Shown: one piece after another, positions 18,763 through 28,382 of the stretch
Numbering within the stretch: the first letter of the stretch is position 1
Layout of the letters: every line of letters starts with the position of its first letter
NCBI RefSeq assembly: GCF_013004375.1
Contig: NZ_JABERI010000009.1
Coordinates: forward strand, 62,001 to 126,000
Source: Acinetobacter terrae
GTDB lineage: Bacteria; Pseudomonadota; Gammaproteobacteria; Pseudomonadales; Moraxellaceae
Direction: 5' to 3'
DNA length: 64,000 bases
Notes under the pieces: generated by a model
Told to the model about the DNA's origin: nothing
The model's input: the letters and a program-made list of their open reading frames with translations, nothing else
Databases searched by the model: none
Made by a program: the position numbers and the translations under genes

Positions 18763-21700
18763 ATGAATATGATGGACACAGACACTCGCCTCAATACGGC
18801 AAAACCTCACTTTGAATATATTACTGAATTCAAAGAAAAGAATGATTATGAAGTTGAAATAAACACTGCTTGGCGTCGTGCTGAACCCGATTGTGTGGAA
18901 CATTTACTTGAACATAGCCAAATTTCTGAACAGCTGAATCAGCGTATTTATGACCTGGCCTTCAATCTTGCGCATACCCTGCGTGAGCGTAAAAGCTCTG
19001 CTGGTAAAGCTGGAATTGTGCAAGGTTTATTACAAGAATTTTCATTGTCTTCTCAAGAAGGCATTGCACTGATGTGTCTGGCGGAAGCATTGCTTCGTAT
19101 TCCGGACAGTGCGACACGTGACTTGCTGATTCGTGACAAAATTAATCAGGGCAACTGGAAAGAACATGTCGGGCAAAGTAGCCTGATGTTTGTCAATGCC
19201 GCTGCATGGGGCTTAATGCTGACCGGAAAACTGATGGAAACGCCAAAGCAAAATAGCTTGTCTGGCGTCCTCACTGGTCTTTTAGCGCGTAGTGGTCGGG
19301 GTATTATCCGTAAAGCCGTGGATGTGGCAATGCGGATGATGGGAGAACAGTTTGTCACTGGTGAAACCATTCAAGAAGCGCTAGAACATGCAGAACCTTT
19401 AGAAGATAAGGGCTTCCGTTACTCTTATGACATGCTCGGTGAAGCGGCCCTAACGGATCACGATGCTGAACGCTATTACCAAGATTATAGCGATGCCATC
19501 CATGCCATTGGTCAGGCATCCAAAGACAAAGATGTATATGATGGTCCGGGCATTTCAATCAAGCTTTCTGCCCTGCATCCACGCTATCAACGTGCGCAGA
19601 TTGACCGTGTGCATGACGAACTGTATCCAAAAGTGCTGCAATTGGCGGAACTGTCAAAACGCTACAATATTGGTCTAAATATTGATGCCGAAGAATCTGA
19701 ACGTCTGGAAATATCTTTAGAATTACTAGAGCGTCTGTGTTTTGAGCCTAGCCTTGCCGACTGGAAAGGTATTGGCTTTGTGATTCAGGCTTATCAAAAA
19801 CGCTGTTTCTACGTGGTTGACTATGTGGTGGACTTAGCAAAACGCAGTCAAAAACGCTTGATGATTCGTCTGGTCAAAGGCGCGTACTGGGATAGCGAAA
19901 TCAAGAAAGCTCAAATTGATGGCATGACCGACTATCCGGTATTTACCCGTAAAGTGCATACTGATTTATCTTATATTGCCTGTGCAAAAAAACTCTTAGC
20001 AGCACCACAACAGATTTACCCACAGTTTGCGACGCATAATGCCCAAACACTTGCGACCATTTACCATTTGGCTAATCCAGAGCAATACTACACCGGTCAA
20101 TATGAGTTCCAGTGTTTGCATGGCATGGGCGAACCCCTGTATGAACAGGTGGTGGGCAATAAAAAAGATAATAAACTCGATGTGCCGTGCCGTATCTATG
20201 CACCCGTGGGGAATCATGAAACTTTACTGGCTTATCTGGTGCGACGTTTACTGGAAAATGGTGCCAATACCTCTTTCGTGAATCGTATTGCAGATAAAAC
20301 CTTAAAGATTGATGAACTGATTGAAAATCCACATTCAGAAATTTTAAAAAATGCAGCCAGAGAATCGCAAATGGGTCAAAAGCATCCGGCTATTCCCTTA
20401 GCTCCAGATCTATACGGCGATATTCGTCCGAATTCAGCCGGTTTAGATTTAGCAAATGATCATGAGTTAATGCTCCTGAATCAAACTGCACAAAATTTCA
20501 GTCAACATCAATGGCAAGCTCAAGCTTTAGGTAAAAACCTAGCTATTGAAAATAGCACTAATGATGGAAGCTCTCACAACCTGGCTATTTTAAATCCTGC
20601 CAATTATTTAGATATCGTCGGTCATGTACAGGAAGCAACCGTTGAGCAAGTGAATCTGGCACTTGAAAATGCCGTCAATGCCCAAGCTGAATGGAGCAAT
20701 ACACCGAAAAATACACGTGCAGCTTACCTTCAACGCGCTGCGGATATCATGCAATCACGCATGCAAGAACTGATGGTTTTACTGTGCCGTGAAAGTGGTA
20801 AAACTTATGCCAATGCCATTGCAGAAGTTCGCGAAGCTGTGGACTTCCTGCGTTATTACGCCGCTCAAATAATCGATCTGGATCAAGACACGGTTATTCA
20901 ACCATTCGGTACGGTGTTATGTATTAGCCCGTGGAATTTCCCTTTGGCTATTTTTACCGGACAAATTTCGGCTGCTCTGGTTGCCGGAAATACTGTCATT
21001 GCAAAACCTGCTGAACAAACACCACTGATTGCCGCTCAAGCGATTCAAATCTTATGGCAAGCCGGTATTCCTCAAGATGTTGTGCAACTTCTTCCGGGAC
21101 AAGGTGAAACAGTTGGTGCGCAATTAAGTGGGGATGCTCGCATTCAAGGCATCATGTTTACCGGTTCAACTGAAGTTGCCAAAATTTTGCAAAAAACTCT
21201 GGCACAACGACTGAGTAAATCCGGCCAACCTATTCCACTCATTGCGGAAACTGGTGGTCAAAATGCCATGATTGTCGACTCATCTGCATTAACGGAACAG
21301 GTTATTTTGGATGTTATAAGCTCGGCTTATGACAGTGCCGGTCAGCGCTGTTCAGCTTTACGTGTACTCTGCGTTCAAGAAGACAATGCCGATAGTGTTA
21401 TCAATATGCTGAAAGGTGCAATGCAACAACTGCGTGTTGGTAATCCATTTCTATTAAAAACTGATATCGGCCCTGTCATTGATATTGAGGCGCAAAACAA
21501 TATTCAAAAACATATTGATCAGATGCGCAGTAAAGGTCATCCCGCCCATCAGTTGATGTTGAATGCGGCACAAGATCAATCTTTAACCCAAGGTACTTTT
21601 ATTCCACCGACTTTGATTGAATTGCCTAATCTGGATGATTTGCAACGTGAAGTGTTTGGTCCGGTTTTACATGTGATCCGTTATAAATATGGTCAATTAG

Positions 21701-22533
21701 AACAGCTTTTAGAACAAATCAATGCCAAAGGTTATGGCCTGACTATGGGGTTACATACCCGTATTGATGAAACCATTCAGACCGTGATTGCACATGCTGA
21801 AGTCGGCAACCTATATATAAATCGAAATATTGTTGGCGCTGTGGTCGGGGTACAGCCTTTTGGTGGTGAAGGTCTTTCAGGTACCGGTCCTAAAGCAGGC
21901 GGTCCGATTTATCTGTACCGTTTGATGCAGCACTGTTCAGCGAAAAAACTAGCGATTCCATTCGCAACTTATGCTCAAGCTACACAGCCAGCACATCAGC
22001 CCCTATACGAGATATTTTACACTTGGGCAGAAAAGAACTCCCCTCAATATCAACTGACTCCATGCCCTGTTTTTTGCTCTGGCCATCATTATGAACTACA
22101 AGGGCCGACAGGGGAAAGCAATCAATATGTAGTGCTACCAAGAAAACGTGTCCTTTCTTTGGCCGATCAAGAGCAGGATCAGATTCAGCAATTGGCTGCA
22201 ATTTTTGCGGTCGGCAGTCAGCCAACCGTACTTGCTGAAAATACCTTTGTACTCAAGTATCTGCCTAAGATGCCAAAAGAAATTGTAGACAGTTTCGCGA
22301 TTATCCAAAGTATTGAAACAGATGATTTTGATGCAGTTCTCCACCACGGAAGCAAAGCTCAACTGCAAAAGTTGCAAACTCTAATTGCCTCGCGCCAAGG
22401 TGTGATTATTGGCATCACCCATTTGCAGCCGTTTGACCACGAGATTCCATTAGAACGATTGGTGATTGAACGTGCCATCAGTATCAATACCGCAGCAGCA
22501 GGAGGTAATGCCAGCCTGATGACCTTAATTTGA
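18763..22533 (+). CDS. putA: Bifunctional proline dehydrogenase / L-glutamate gamma-semialdehyde dehydrogenase
   Basis: The ATG at 18763 is chosen because AGGA lies 7 nt upstream and the start gives a 1256-residue protein (MNMMDTDTRLNTAKPHF). A longer in-frame start at 18661 has no ribosome site and would fill the divergent promoter. The proline dehydrogenase barrel includes RLVKGAYWDSEIKKAQ. The aldehyde dehydrogenase half has SPWNFPLAIFTGQ, the general-base Glu in ETGGQNAM and the catalytic Cys in SAGQRCSALRVL. A C-terminal extension of about 200 residues follows. There is no N-terminal ribbon-helix-helix, so it is not the E. coli-type self-repressor. It oxidises proline to glutamate. Confidence 0.94.
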   Translation: MNMMDTDTRLNTAKPHFEYITEFKEKNDYEVEINTAWRRAEPDCVEHLLEHSQISEQLNQRIYDLAFNLAHTLRERKSSAGKAGIVQGLLQEFSLSSQEGIALMCLAEALLRIPDSATRDLLIRDKINQGNWKEHVGQSSLMFVNAAAWGLMLTGKLMETPKQNSLSGVLTGLLARSGRGIIRKAVDVAMRMMGEQFVTGETIQEALEHAEPLEDKGFRYSYDMLGEAALTDHDAERYYQDYSDAIHAIGQASKDKDVYDGPGISIKLSALHPRYQRAQIDRVHDELYPKVLQLAELSKRYNIGLNIDAEESERLEISLELLERLCFEPSLADWKGIGFVIQAYQKRCFYVVDYVVDLAKRSQKRLMIRLVKGAYWDSEIKKAQIDGMTDYPVFTRKVHTDLSYIACAKKLLAAPQQIYPQFATHNAQTLATIYHLANPEQYYTGQYEFQCLHGMGEPLYEQVVGNKKDNKLDVPCRIYAPVGNHETLLAYLVRRLLENGANTSFVNRIADKTLKIDELIENPHSEILKNAARESQMGQKHPAIPLAPDLYGDIRPNSAGLDLANDHELMLLNQTAQNFSQHQWQAQALGKNLAIENSTNDGSSHNLAILNPANYLDIVGHVQEATVEQVNLALENAVNAQAEWSNTPKNTRAAYLQRAADIMQSRMQELMVLLCRESGKTYANAIAEVREAVDFLRYYAAQIIDLDQDTVIQPFGTVLCISPWNFPLAIFTGQISAALVAGNTVIAKPAEQTPLIAAQAIQILWQAGIPQDVVQLLPGQGETVGAQLSGDARIQGIMFTGSTEVAKILQKTLAQRLSKSGQPIPLIAETGGQNAMIVDSSALTEQVILDVISSAYDSAGQRCSALRVLCVQEDNADSVINMLKGAMQQLRVGNPFLLKTDIGPVIDIEAQNNIQKHIDQMRSKGHPAHQLMLNAAQDQSLTQGTFIPPTLIELPNLDDLQREVFGPVLHVIRYKYGQLEQLLEQINAKGYGLTMGLHTRIDETIQTVIAHAEVGNLYINRNIVGAVVGVQPFGGEGLSGTGPKAGGPIYLYRLMQHCSAKKLAIPFATYAQATQPAHQPLYEIFYTWAEKNSPQYQLTPCPVFCSGHHYELQGPTGESNQYVVLPRKRVLSLADQEQDQIQQLAAIFAVGSQPTVLAENTFVLKYLPKMPKEIVDSFAIIQSIETDDFDAVLHHGSKAQLQKLQTLIASRQGVIIGITHLQPFDHEIPLERLVIERAISINTAAAGGNASLMTLI

Positions 22534-22594
22534 AGCTCAATTTAAAAACTTAATTTCAGCGCTTAATCCTATAACTGGATGTTTTTCCTCTTTA

Positions 22595-22640
22595 CCAAGT
22601 CAACTACTCCCTGGTCAGGTTGGCTTGGTTTCTTTTTCTT
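22595..22640 (+). terminator. Probable terminator of putA
   Basis: CCAAGTCAAC and GTTGGCTTGG form a 10-bp stem with one G-U pair, followed by TTTCTTTTTCTT. The rest of the 348-bp gap to trmA (22534-22881) shows no gene. Confidence 0.65.
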
Positions 22641-22881
22641 ATTCTTATGTTTAGATTTCCCATATTTCCTCTATTCCCCCTAATTCAGCGAGTCGTTATT
22701 CCATTTATGAGCCAAGCTTAGGATTACTCAAAATAGAATTGCTCTAAACAAACAATCTAAAGATCGACCTAAAATTTCTGTACAAACGATATTTCTACCG
22801 CTGAATGGGCAATAAGTTTAGTCATCTTATGCAAACTTTGTTACCATCCCTGTTTTAATGTGTTTGTGATTTTTACTGCAT

Positions 22882-23964
22882 ATGACTTCAGCTTATCAGT
22901 TACAACTTGATGCCAAGATTGCACGTATTTCTGCTCAATTTGCCGAGTTTAATCCCCCTTCTTTAGAAGTATTTCAGTCGCCTGAACAAAACTTCCGTAT
23001 GCGCGCAGAATTCCGTATTTGGCATACTGAAGATGATATGTTCTATGCGATGTTTGAACGCAGCGAAGACAACCAAAAACAAGTGATTCGCATTGACGAA
23101 TTCCCAATTGCAGACAAAAGCATTAATCAACTGATGCCAATTTTACTGCAAGAACTAAAAAGCAACCCCGTATTATCTAAACGCTTATTTGAAGTTCACT
23201 TTCTGGCGACTTTAAAAGGCGAAATTCTGGTGTCAATGATTTATCGTTGCCCGCTTGATACCGAATGGGAAAGCTTAGCTAAACAATTGGCTGAAAAACT
23301 GAATATCAAATTGATTGGTCGTAGCCGCGGTCAAAAAGTGGTATTAAGCGATGAATTTGTGGTTGAAGAACTGCAAGTGTTTGATCGTACTTACAAATAT
23401 AAACAAGTCGAAAGCAGCTTTACTCAGCCAAATGCGCAAGTCTGCCAAAAGATGCTGGAATGGGCATGTCATGCTGCTGAACAGTCCGATAAAGACTTAC
23501 TCGAATTGTATTGTGGTAATGGTAACTTCACTCTCCCGCTTTCAACCAAGTTCAACCGTGTGCTTGCTACAGAATTGGCTAAATCATCTGTTTATGCTGC
23601 GCAGTGGAATATTGAACAAAACCAGATTGATAATATTCAAGTCGCACGTTTATCGGCTGAAGATTTTACCCAAGCCTACAATGGTGAACGTGAATTCCGC
23701 CGCTTGCAGGAAGCCGAGATTGATATCTCCAGCTACGATTTCGACACTGTGTTTGTTGATCCACCGCGTGCGGGTATTGATGATGAAACTTTAAAACTGA
23801 TCCAACGTTTTGAACGTATCATTTATATTTCATGTAATCCTGACACACTTGAAGACAACTTGAAGACCTTATCAACCACGCATAAAATTACCAAATTTGC
23901 GATGTTTGACCAGTTCCCATATACCCACCATGTAGAATCAGGTGTGTTACTGGAAAAGATTTAA
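22882..23964 (+). CDS. trmA: tRNA (uracil-5-)-methyltransferase TrmA
   Basis: This 360-residue protein has the SAM-binding motif [16 protein letters not shown], the motif [12 protein letters not shown] and the catalytic cysteine motif [15 protein letters not shown], ending with the Glu-containing [12 protein letters not shown]. It makes m5U54 (T) in the T-loop of tRNAs. It has no TRAM domain and no 4Fe-4S cysteines, which fits TrmA rather than RlmC/RlmD. Confidence 0.95.
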   Translation: MTSAYQLQLDAKIARISAQFAEFNPPSLEVFQSPEQNFRMRAEFRIWHTEDDMFYAMFERSEDNQKQVIRIDEFPIADKSINQLMPILLQELKSNPVLSKRLFEVHFLATLKGEILVSMIYRCPLDTEWESLAKQLAEKLNIKLIGRSRGQKVVLSDEFVVEELQVFDRTYKYKQVESSFTQPNAQVCQKMLEWACHAAEQSDKDLLELYCGNGNFTLPLSTKFNRVLATELAKSSVYAAQWNIEQNQIDNIQVARLSAEDFTQAYNGEREFRRLQEAEIDISSYDFDTVFVDPPRAGIDDETLKLIQRFERIIYISCNPDTLEDNLKTLSTTHKITKFAMFDQFPYTHHVESGVLLEKI

Positions 23965-24005
23965 ACAATTTATGTCATTGTTAAGTTTGTATGTGTTGTT
24001 ATCTA

Positions 24006-24036
24006 AATGAAGCTCAGTTGAGCTTCATTTTTATTT
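24006..24036 (+). terminator. Terminator of trmA
   Basis: AATGAAGCTCA and TGAGCTTCATT are perfect complements around a 2-nt loop and lead into TTTATTT. Confidence 0.75.
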
Positions 24037-24215
24037 CATTGAAAATTAATCATTTATAAACAATTCTGAATAGTAAATCTCATAATATCGTTAAACTTGC
24101 TACCTATCATCGGAAAATTTAAAGTTCAAATGCTGCTTTTATCACTGACATAGGCTTGTATTATTTAGGAAATTGGATATATTTCGATCTATGTTAAGTT
24201 GCGTAAGAAGGCTCT

Positions 24216-24443
24216 ATGAGTTTTTGGCAAAAGCTGTTTTCTGCTAATCAACAGCAAAACGAACACAAGAATCAAATCTCGTGTGTCGAAAATGATTGCT
24301 CTTGTAAATCGAATGAACAACTGATCCAGGCTTTAGCAAAAGCGACAGATGAAGATGTCATCATTGGAATTAAAAAGGTTCTAGCTTCACGAGGTTATAG
24401 CCGTAAAGAGTTAAACGAATTACAGCATCTACCACTCCAATAG
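24216..24443 (+). CDS. Small Cys-containing protein of unknown function
   Basis: This 75-residue protein has a good ribosome site (AAGAAGG, 5 nt upstream). Residues 28-35 hold a compact cysteine group, CVENDCSC. The second half looks like a small helical domain (LIQALAKATDEDVIIGIKKV then ASRGYSRKELNEL). The cysteines could bind metal, but no known domain is recognised. It ends with its own strong terminator, so it is probably monocistronic. Confidence 0.65.
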   Translation: MSFWQKLFSANQQQNEHKNQISCVENDCSCKSNEQLIQALAKATDEDVIIGIKKVLASRGYSRKELNELQHLPLQ

Positions 24444-24454
24444 TAGAGTCTGAC

Positions 24455-24487
24455 AAAAAGGCATTTAGTTCACTAAATGCCTTTTTT
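24455..24487 (+). terminator. Terminator of the small Cys-containing gene
   Basis: AAAAAGGCATTTAG and CTAAATGCCTTTTT pair over 14 bp around TTCA and end in a T-run. Confidence 0.85.
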
Positions 24488-24667
24488 ATTTGCCTGTCAA
24501 AACTGTTTATTTTTAGATTTTAATACTTCGAAACATAGTTCTGTTCATTCATCCAGAAATCTCTGTTCCCCTCTATTTAAAAGTGCTTTACTCATAAGTA
24601 AAATATTTAAAAAAATAAAATAAGCTTGGCTTAAGAATAAAAATTAGTCTAATTAAAAGGAAAATAT

Positions 24668-25912
24668 ATGGAACGGTATTATCCTAGACTGGCAATATTA
24701 TGCAGCCTTATATCAAGTCATAGCATGGCCGCAGCAATGGATCAATCAGGCCAATCCTTGTTGCCTTTTCTCGAAGCCGGGCATTATTTTGAAGCCTCCA
24801 TTAGCGCTGCTGATCCTGAAGTGTCAGGGCACACTTTAGGTACACGTCCAGATCTGGTCAATTCAGGTGTTGATGACTATTCAACAGATAATATTAGCCA
24901 GAATTTCCAATACTACAGTGCTGCCCTTAAACTTCAATTAAAGCCAGAACTCTCTTTCGGCATCCTTTACGATCAGCCATTTGGCTCAGACCTGCAATAT
25001 CCACTCAAGGATAATGGCAGTTTCTCTGATCCGGCACTCAGTAGGCAAGGTACACAAATCAATGTGGATACCCAAAACCTGAGTCTAATTTTAGGCTATC
25101 AACCCCTTAAAAACTTTAATCTCTATGCAGGACCCGCCTTTCAAACTATTAAAGGTCATGTTTCTTTACGCGGATTGGTTTATGCAGACCTTAATGGCTA
25201 TAACGCTATTTTTAAGGAAGATGCTGCTATCGGCTGGCTGGCTGGTTTCGCTTACCAACTGCCTGACATTGCATTTAAAGCCGCATTGACCTATCACTCC
25301 AAAATTGATCACAAAATCAATGTCACCGAAAATGTGTTAGGAACACCTCTGCTTTTGGTTGGTGAAACTAAAACTAAAATTTCCACACCACAGTCTGTCA
25401 ATCTCGATTTTCAAACGGCGATTACCGTCAGTACTTTGCTTTACTCCAATATACGTTGGGTCAACTGGAAAGATTTTGTGATCCGTCCAACCCAATTCGG
25501 TGCATTATCTCAACTAGCAACCACTACACTGAGTAGTGGAACTTATACCGGTGGATTCAATCTAGATGACTATCAAAAGAATCAGTGGAGCGCGACTGTG
25601 GGTGTGGCAAAAAAATGGACGCCACAATGGTCTAGCGCTTTTAATATCGGCTGGGATTCTGGTATAGGTGATCCGTCATCCATCCTTAATCCAACCAAAG
25701 GCTATTGGGGAATGGGTTTAGCAATGCAATACAATCCCGAACCCAATTACTTTATTTCAGGCGGCTTTAAATACTTTTGGTTGGGAGATGTAACGACACA
25801 GGATGGAACGTATTATTTACCCCTTCCAGGCGTTTCAGAAGCTTCAAAAGTGGGTGAATTCGAGGACAATCATGCCATAGGCTATGGTTTAAAAATTGGA
25901 TATCATTTTTAA
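24668..25912 (+). CDS. FadL/OmpP1-family outer-membrane transport protein
   Basis: The 414-residue protein has a signal peptide (cleavage probably after SMAA, residue 23-24). The mature start AMDQSGQSLLPFLEAGHYFE and the following DPEVSG region are typical of the FadL/TodX hatch. Alternating aromatic beta-strands continue to a terminal IGYGLKIGYHF ending in Phe, the outer-membrane insertion signal. The family takes up long-chain fatty acids or hydrophobic compounds. AAAAGGAAAA upstream is the ribosome site. The substrate is unknown. Confidence 0.85.
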   Translation: MERYYPRLAILCSLISSHSMAAAMDQSGQSLLPFLEAGHYFEASISAADPEVSGHTLGTRPDLVNSGVDDYSTDNISQNFQYYSAALKLQLKPELSFGILYDQPFGSDLQYPLKDNGSFSDPALSRQGTQINVDTQNLSLILGYQPLKNFNLYAGPAFQTIKGHVSLRGLVYADLNGYNAIFKEDAAIGWLAGFAYQLPDIAFKAALTYHSKIDHKINVTENVLGTPLLLVGETKTKISTPQSVNLDFQTAITVSTLLYSNIRWVNWKDFVIRPTQFGALSQLATTTLSSGTYTGGFNLDDYQKNQWSATVGVAKKWTPQWSSAFNIGWDSGIGDPSSILNPTKGYWGMGLAMQYNPEPNYFISGGFKYFWLGDVTTQDGTYYLPLPGVSEASKVGEFEDNHAIGYGLKIGYHF

Positions 25913-26066
25913 CTTATGAATGATCTCATTCAGTTAAAAGTGAAATATTGATTTATATCTCATTCTAGATAAAAAATTTACAAAATAAAAACGTGCTTCA
26001 AATTATTCCAAATAAATGAATCATGATAAAAACAGTTTAAATAATTACTTAAATCCACAGATAATT

Positions 26067-26846
26067 TTAAGACTCAACACCGTAGTCTTTTTGACAGTTC
26101 TGCTCATCAATATAAGCAATCATAGGTCCAAGATTAAAATTTGAATCAGCACGTTTTAATTGCGGTATATATGCACTTGAAATCGAGCCATCCAGATACA
26201 ACGCATTTTTCACTTTTAATTCTTGTTTAAAAAATTGTGCAAATTGATAAAAACTTACAGCAGTATGACTAATCACAAAATAGAGGGTTTGATCTTTAAT
26301 CCCCACCCCATTCCGAATTTTCAATGAATCTGAATGCTCTAAAAATTGCGGGTTTATTTTTCCATTAATCACCAGCATTGGTCCAGATTGCGTCGCATAA
26401 TCCGGATTAAACTTTATCTTAGAGTAATCATCTGTGGTGGTAATCAGGCTTTTATTTTGATTCCAAGCCAGCACACCATTCGGCTGAATATGAAAATTGC
26501 CGAAGCCTTGTTTTACCGTGTTTAATTTTTGCTTTTGTTGTGATGATTCTATGTATAAACCGACTGCAGAATAATCTGAATGATACATCCCTACATTCAT
26601 TGCAAATAATAACTTTTCACAGGACTTTAATTGCTTCTGAACGGCATCAAATTTATGCAGCGGTTGATTGGTTTTGGCATCTTTTAAGAATAAACGTAAG
26701 TTTTGAGGCTGCCTGATCTTTACCACATCTACCTTAAAAGCATCCCTTTGCCAATGTTCTGAGTAAACTTCTGCATAGCCTACTGAGGCCAAATTTAAAA
26801 CGAAAATGACGGCATATTTTAAGAAAAATTGATTCTTCATTTTCAT
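26067..26846 (-). CDS. Secreted phosphodiester glycosidase-like (DUF2233/NAGPA) protein
   Basis: This 259-residue protein has an N-terminal signal peptide (KNQFFLKYAVIFVLNLASVG). The domain shows the family features AMNVGMYHSDYSAVGLYIE, QSGPMLVINGKINP, IRNGVGI and NALYLDGSISSAYIP. The conserved Asp in YLDGS and the Gly-rich turns match the NAGPA/DUF2233 fold, which includes phosphodiester glycosidases. Location is expected to be periplasmic. Flanking genes give no hint of a substrate. Confidence 0.75.
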   Translation of the reverse strand: MKMKNQFFLKYAVIFVLNLASVGYAEVYSEHWQRDAFKVDVVKIRQPQNLRLFLKDAKTNQPLHKFDAVQKQLKSCEKLLFAMNVGMYHSDYSAVGLYIESSQQKQKLNTVKQGFGNFHIQPNGVLAWNQNKSLITTTDDYSKIKFNPDYATQSGPMLVINGKINPQFLEHSDSLKIRNGVGIKDQTLYFVISHTAVSFYQFAQFFKQELKVKNALYLDGSISSAYIPQLKRADSNFNLGPMIAYIDEQNCQKDYGVES

Positions 26847-27004
26847 CTCCCCCCCAACGACTTAAGCATAGGCTGAAAATTTTATACAATGATGTAGTTT
26901 TTATAAAATAGTCATTAAGCTTAGTGAAATAGTCGATTCTTTGATAAAGAAGCAGTAAACTACGTCAACAAAATACATGTGTAACTTTATTGATTAAGCT
27001 TGGG

Positions 27005-27541
27005 ATGCGAAAGCAGAAAATCCGATTTCCTTTAGGGACACATCTTATCGTTAAACACTTAGGCTATTCCCATCATGGCATTTATGCAGGGCGTGGCCGG
27101 GTGATTCATTACTCGGGTTTTGCTCACTTATTTAAAAAACGTCCAATTGAAATCACCTCACTGGAAAAATTCAGTTTCGGCAAAACCATTATTGTTCAAC
27201 ACTACAACAATCCTAAGTTTGTGGGTCGTAAAGTCATACGGCGTATGCGTTCACGAATGAATGAAAACAACTATCATCTGATTATTAATAACTGTGAACA
27301 TCTGTGCACTTGGGCCATTACCGGTGTTGAAAGTAGTCCACAAGTCATGCGTATGATGAACCGCCTGACCACGATTGGTTACGTCAGTTCCATCATGAGT
27401 TATATGAACAGCATGTTGCTGACCATCACCACAACCTGTTTTGCTCTAGTGTTATACATCAAGAAAAAATTACGTGATAAAGCAAAAAAACGTATGTCAC
27501 ATTATTTATTATTAAAAGAGCAAAATCAAAAAAATCAGTGA
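27005..27541 (+). CDS. LRAT-domain (NlpC/P60-like) protein with C-terminal membrane segment
   Basis: Starting at the ATG at 27005 the protein has 178 residues; a TTG 15 nt upstream lacks a ribosome site. An H-box (YSHHGIYAGRGRVIHYSG) and the catalytic-cysteine motif NNCEHLCTWAITG match the LRAT/PLAAT (H-rev107) family, circularly permuted NlpC/P60 thiol enzymes that act as acyltransferases or phospholipases. A hydrophobic segment near residues 130-155 (SMLLTITTTCFALVLYI) is followed by a basic tail, as in membrane-anchored PLAAT enzymes. The bacterial substrate is unknown. Confidence 0.75.
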   Translation: MRKQKIRFPLGTHLIVKHLGYSHHGIYAGRGRVIHYSGFAHLFKKRPIEITSLEKFSFGKTIIVQHYNNPKFVGRKVIRRMRSRMNENNYHLIINNCEHLCTWAITGVESSPQVMRMMNRLTTIGYVSSIMSYMNSMLLTITTTCFALVLYIKKKLRDKAKKRMSHYLLLKEQNQKNQ

Positions 27542-27739
27542 TCGCTGTTCTATAAAATTAGAATTTTTATGAGATAAAAAACCCATTTTCAGGGGATATT
27601 CGAAAAGAAGTCTCGGATTTTTATGCTCAGCTTCTGTCAAGCAACCAGTTGACTTCTAAATAAAATATCCACTTTTCAATTTTTAATGTCAGTTATTTTA
27701 TTGAGTTAATAAGGCCTATAGTTTTTTCAAAAAAGCCAT

Positions 27740-28186
27740 TTAAACAAATGGCGGCAATCTATCATTGACTAAATTTAACTGTGCGCCATATTCCAAATAG
27801 GCTTTGCAGCCATTCAGAACAGTAGTGAAATCACGCGTATGATCAATCACAAATTTAATCAGCTCTGATCCTTCTAGCGTAATATCATAATTGCGGATTC
27901 TTAGATAAGTTTCATAGTCGGAAATCTTCTCAAAAATGAGATCTACCGTGCTCTTGGGGTCCCCCCAAGTGAACTGGATCAGTTCATTATTAATCAGCTG
28001 CTCTACATAAATACTGGTGGTTATTTCATATTTTTCCCAGTACCAGTCTACGGTTTTATTCTCTATTAATGGTCCAGTCGAGGAAGTAAACCAAAACTTG
28101 CTGGTGATTTCAGGATCGATAAAGGCATTAAATACCTCTGCAACCGGTTTGCGAATTAACATCTGGGTTTCTATAACGACGCTCAT
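27740..28186 (-). CDS. SRPBCC (AHSA1/START-like) domain protein
   Basis: This 148-residue protein starts MSVVIETQMLIRKPVAEVFN, the common beginning of AHSA1-type SRPBCC proteins, followed by FIDPEITSKFWFTSS and a mid-domain IQFTWGDPKSTVDLIFEK. The long C-terminal helix includes FTTVLNGCKAYLEYG. These small domains bind hydrophobic ligands, and no specific function can be assigned. Confidence 0.8.
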   Translation of the reverse strand: MSVVIETQMLIRKPVAEVFNAFIDPEITSKFWFTSSTGPLIENKTVDWYWEKYEITTSIYVEQLINNELIQFTWGDPKSTVDLIFEKISDYETYLRIRNYDITLEGSELIKFVIDHTRDFTTVLNGCKAYLEYGAQLNLVNDRLPPFV

Positions 28187-28333
28187 TTTTATTACCCTCA
28201 GCTTTTTCTTATGTTGATAGCATAATTGCTTTCTGATTGAGTATTATTTTTATGCTAATAGAGGTAGCTAATCAATGAATATAAATAAAATCACACAATA
28301 AATATGACTTGCTCAAAAATAGCTTTATTAAAC

Positions 28334-28363
28334 AAAAAAGCCCAACCGAAGTTGAGCTTTTTT
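28334..28363 (-). terminator. Terminator of glnS
   Basis: AAAAAAGC and GCTTTTTT arms with inner CAAC/GTTG pairs flank a CGAA loop. The T-run on the minus strand closes glnS, and the hairpin is nearly symmetric. Confidence 0.7.
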
Positions 28364-28382
28364 AAATTAAACCACAAGTAAA

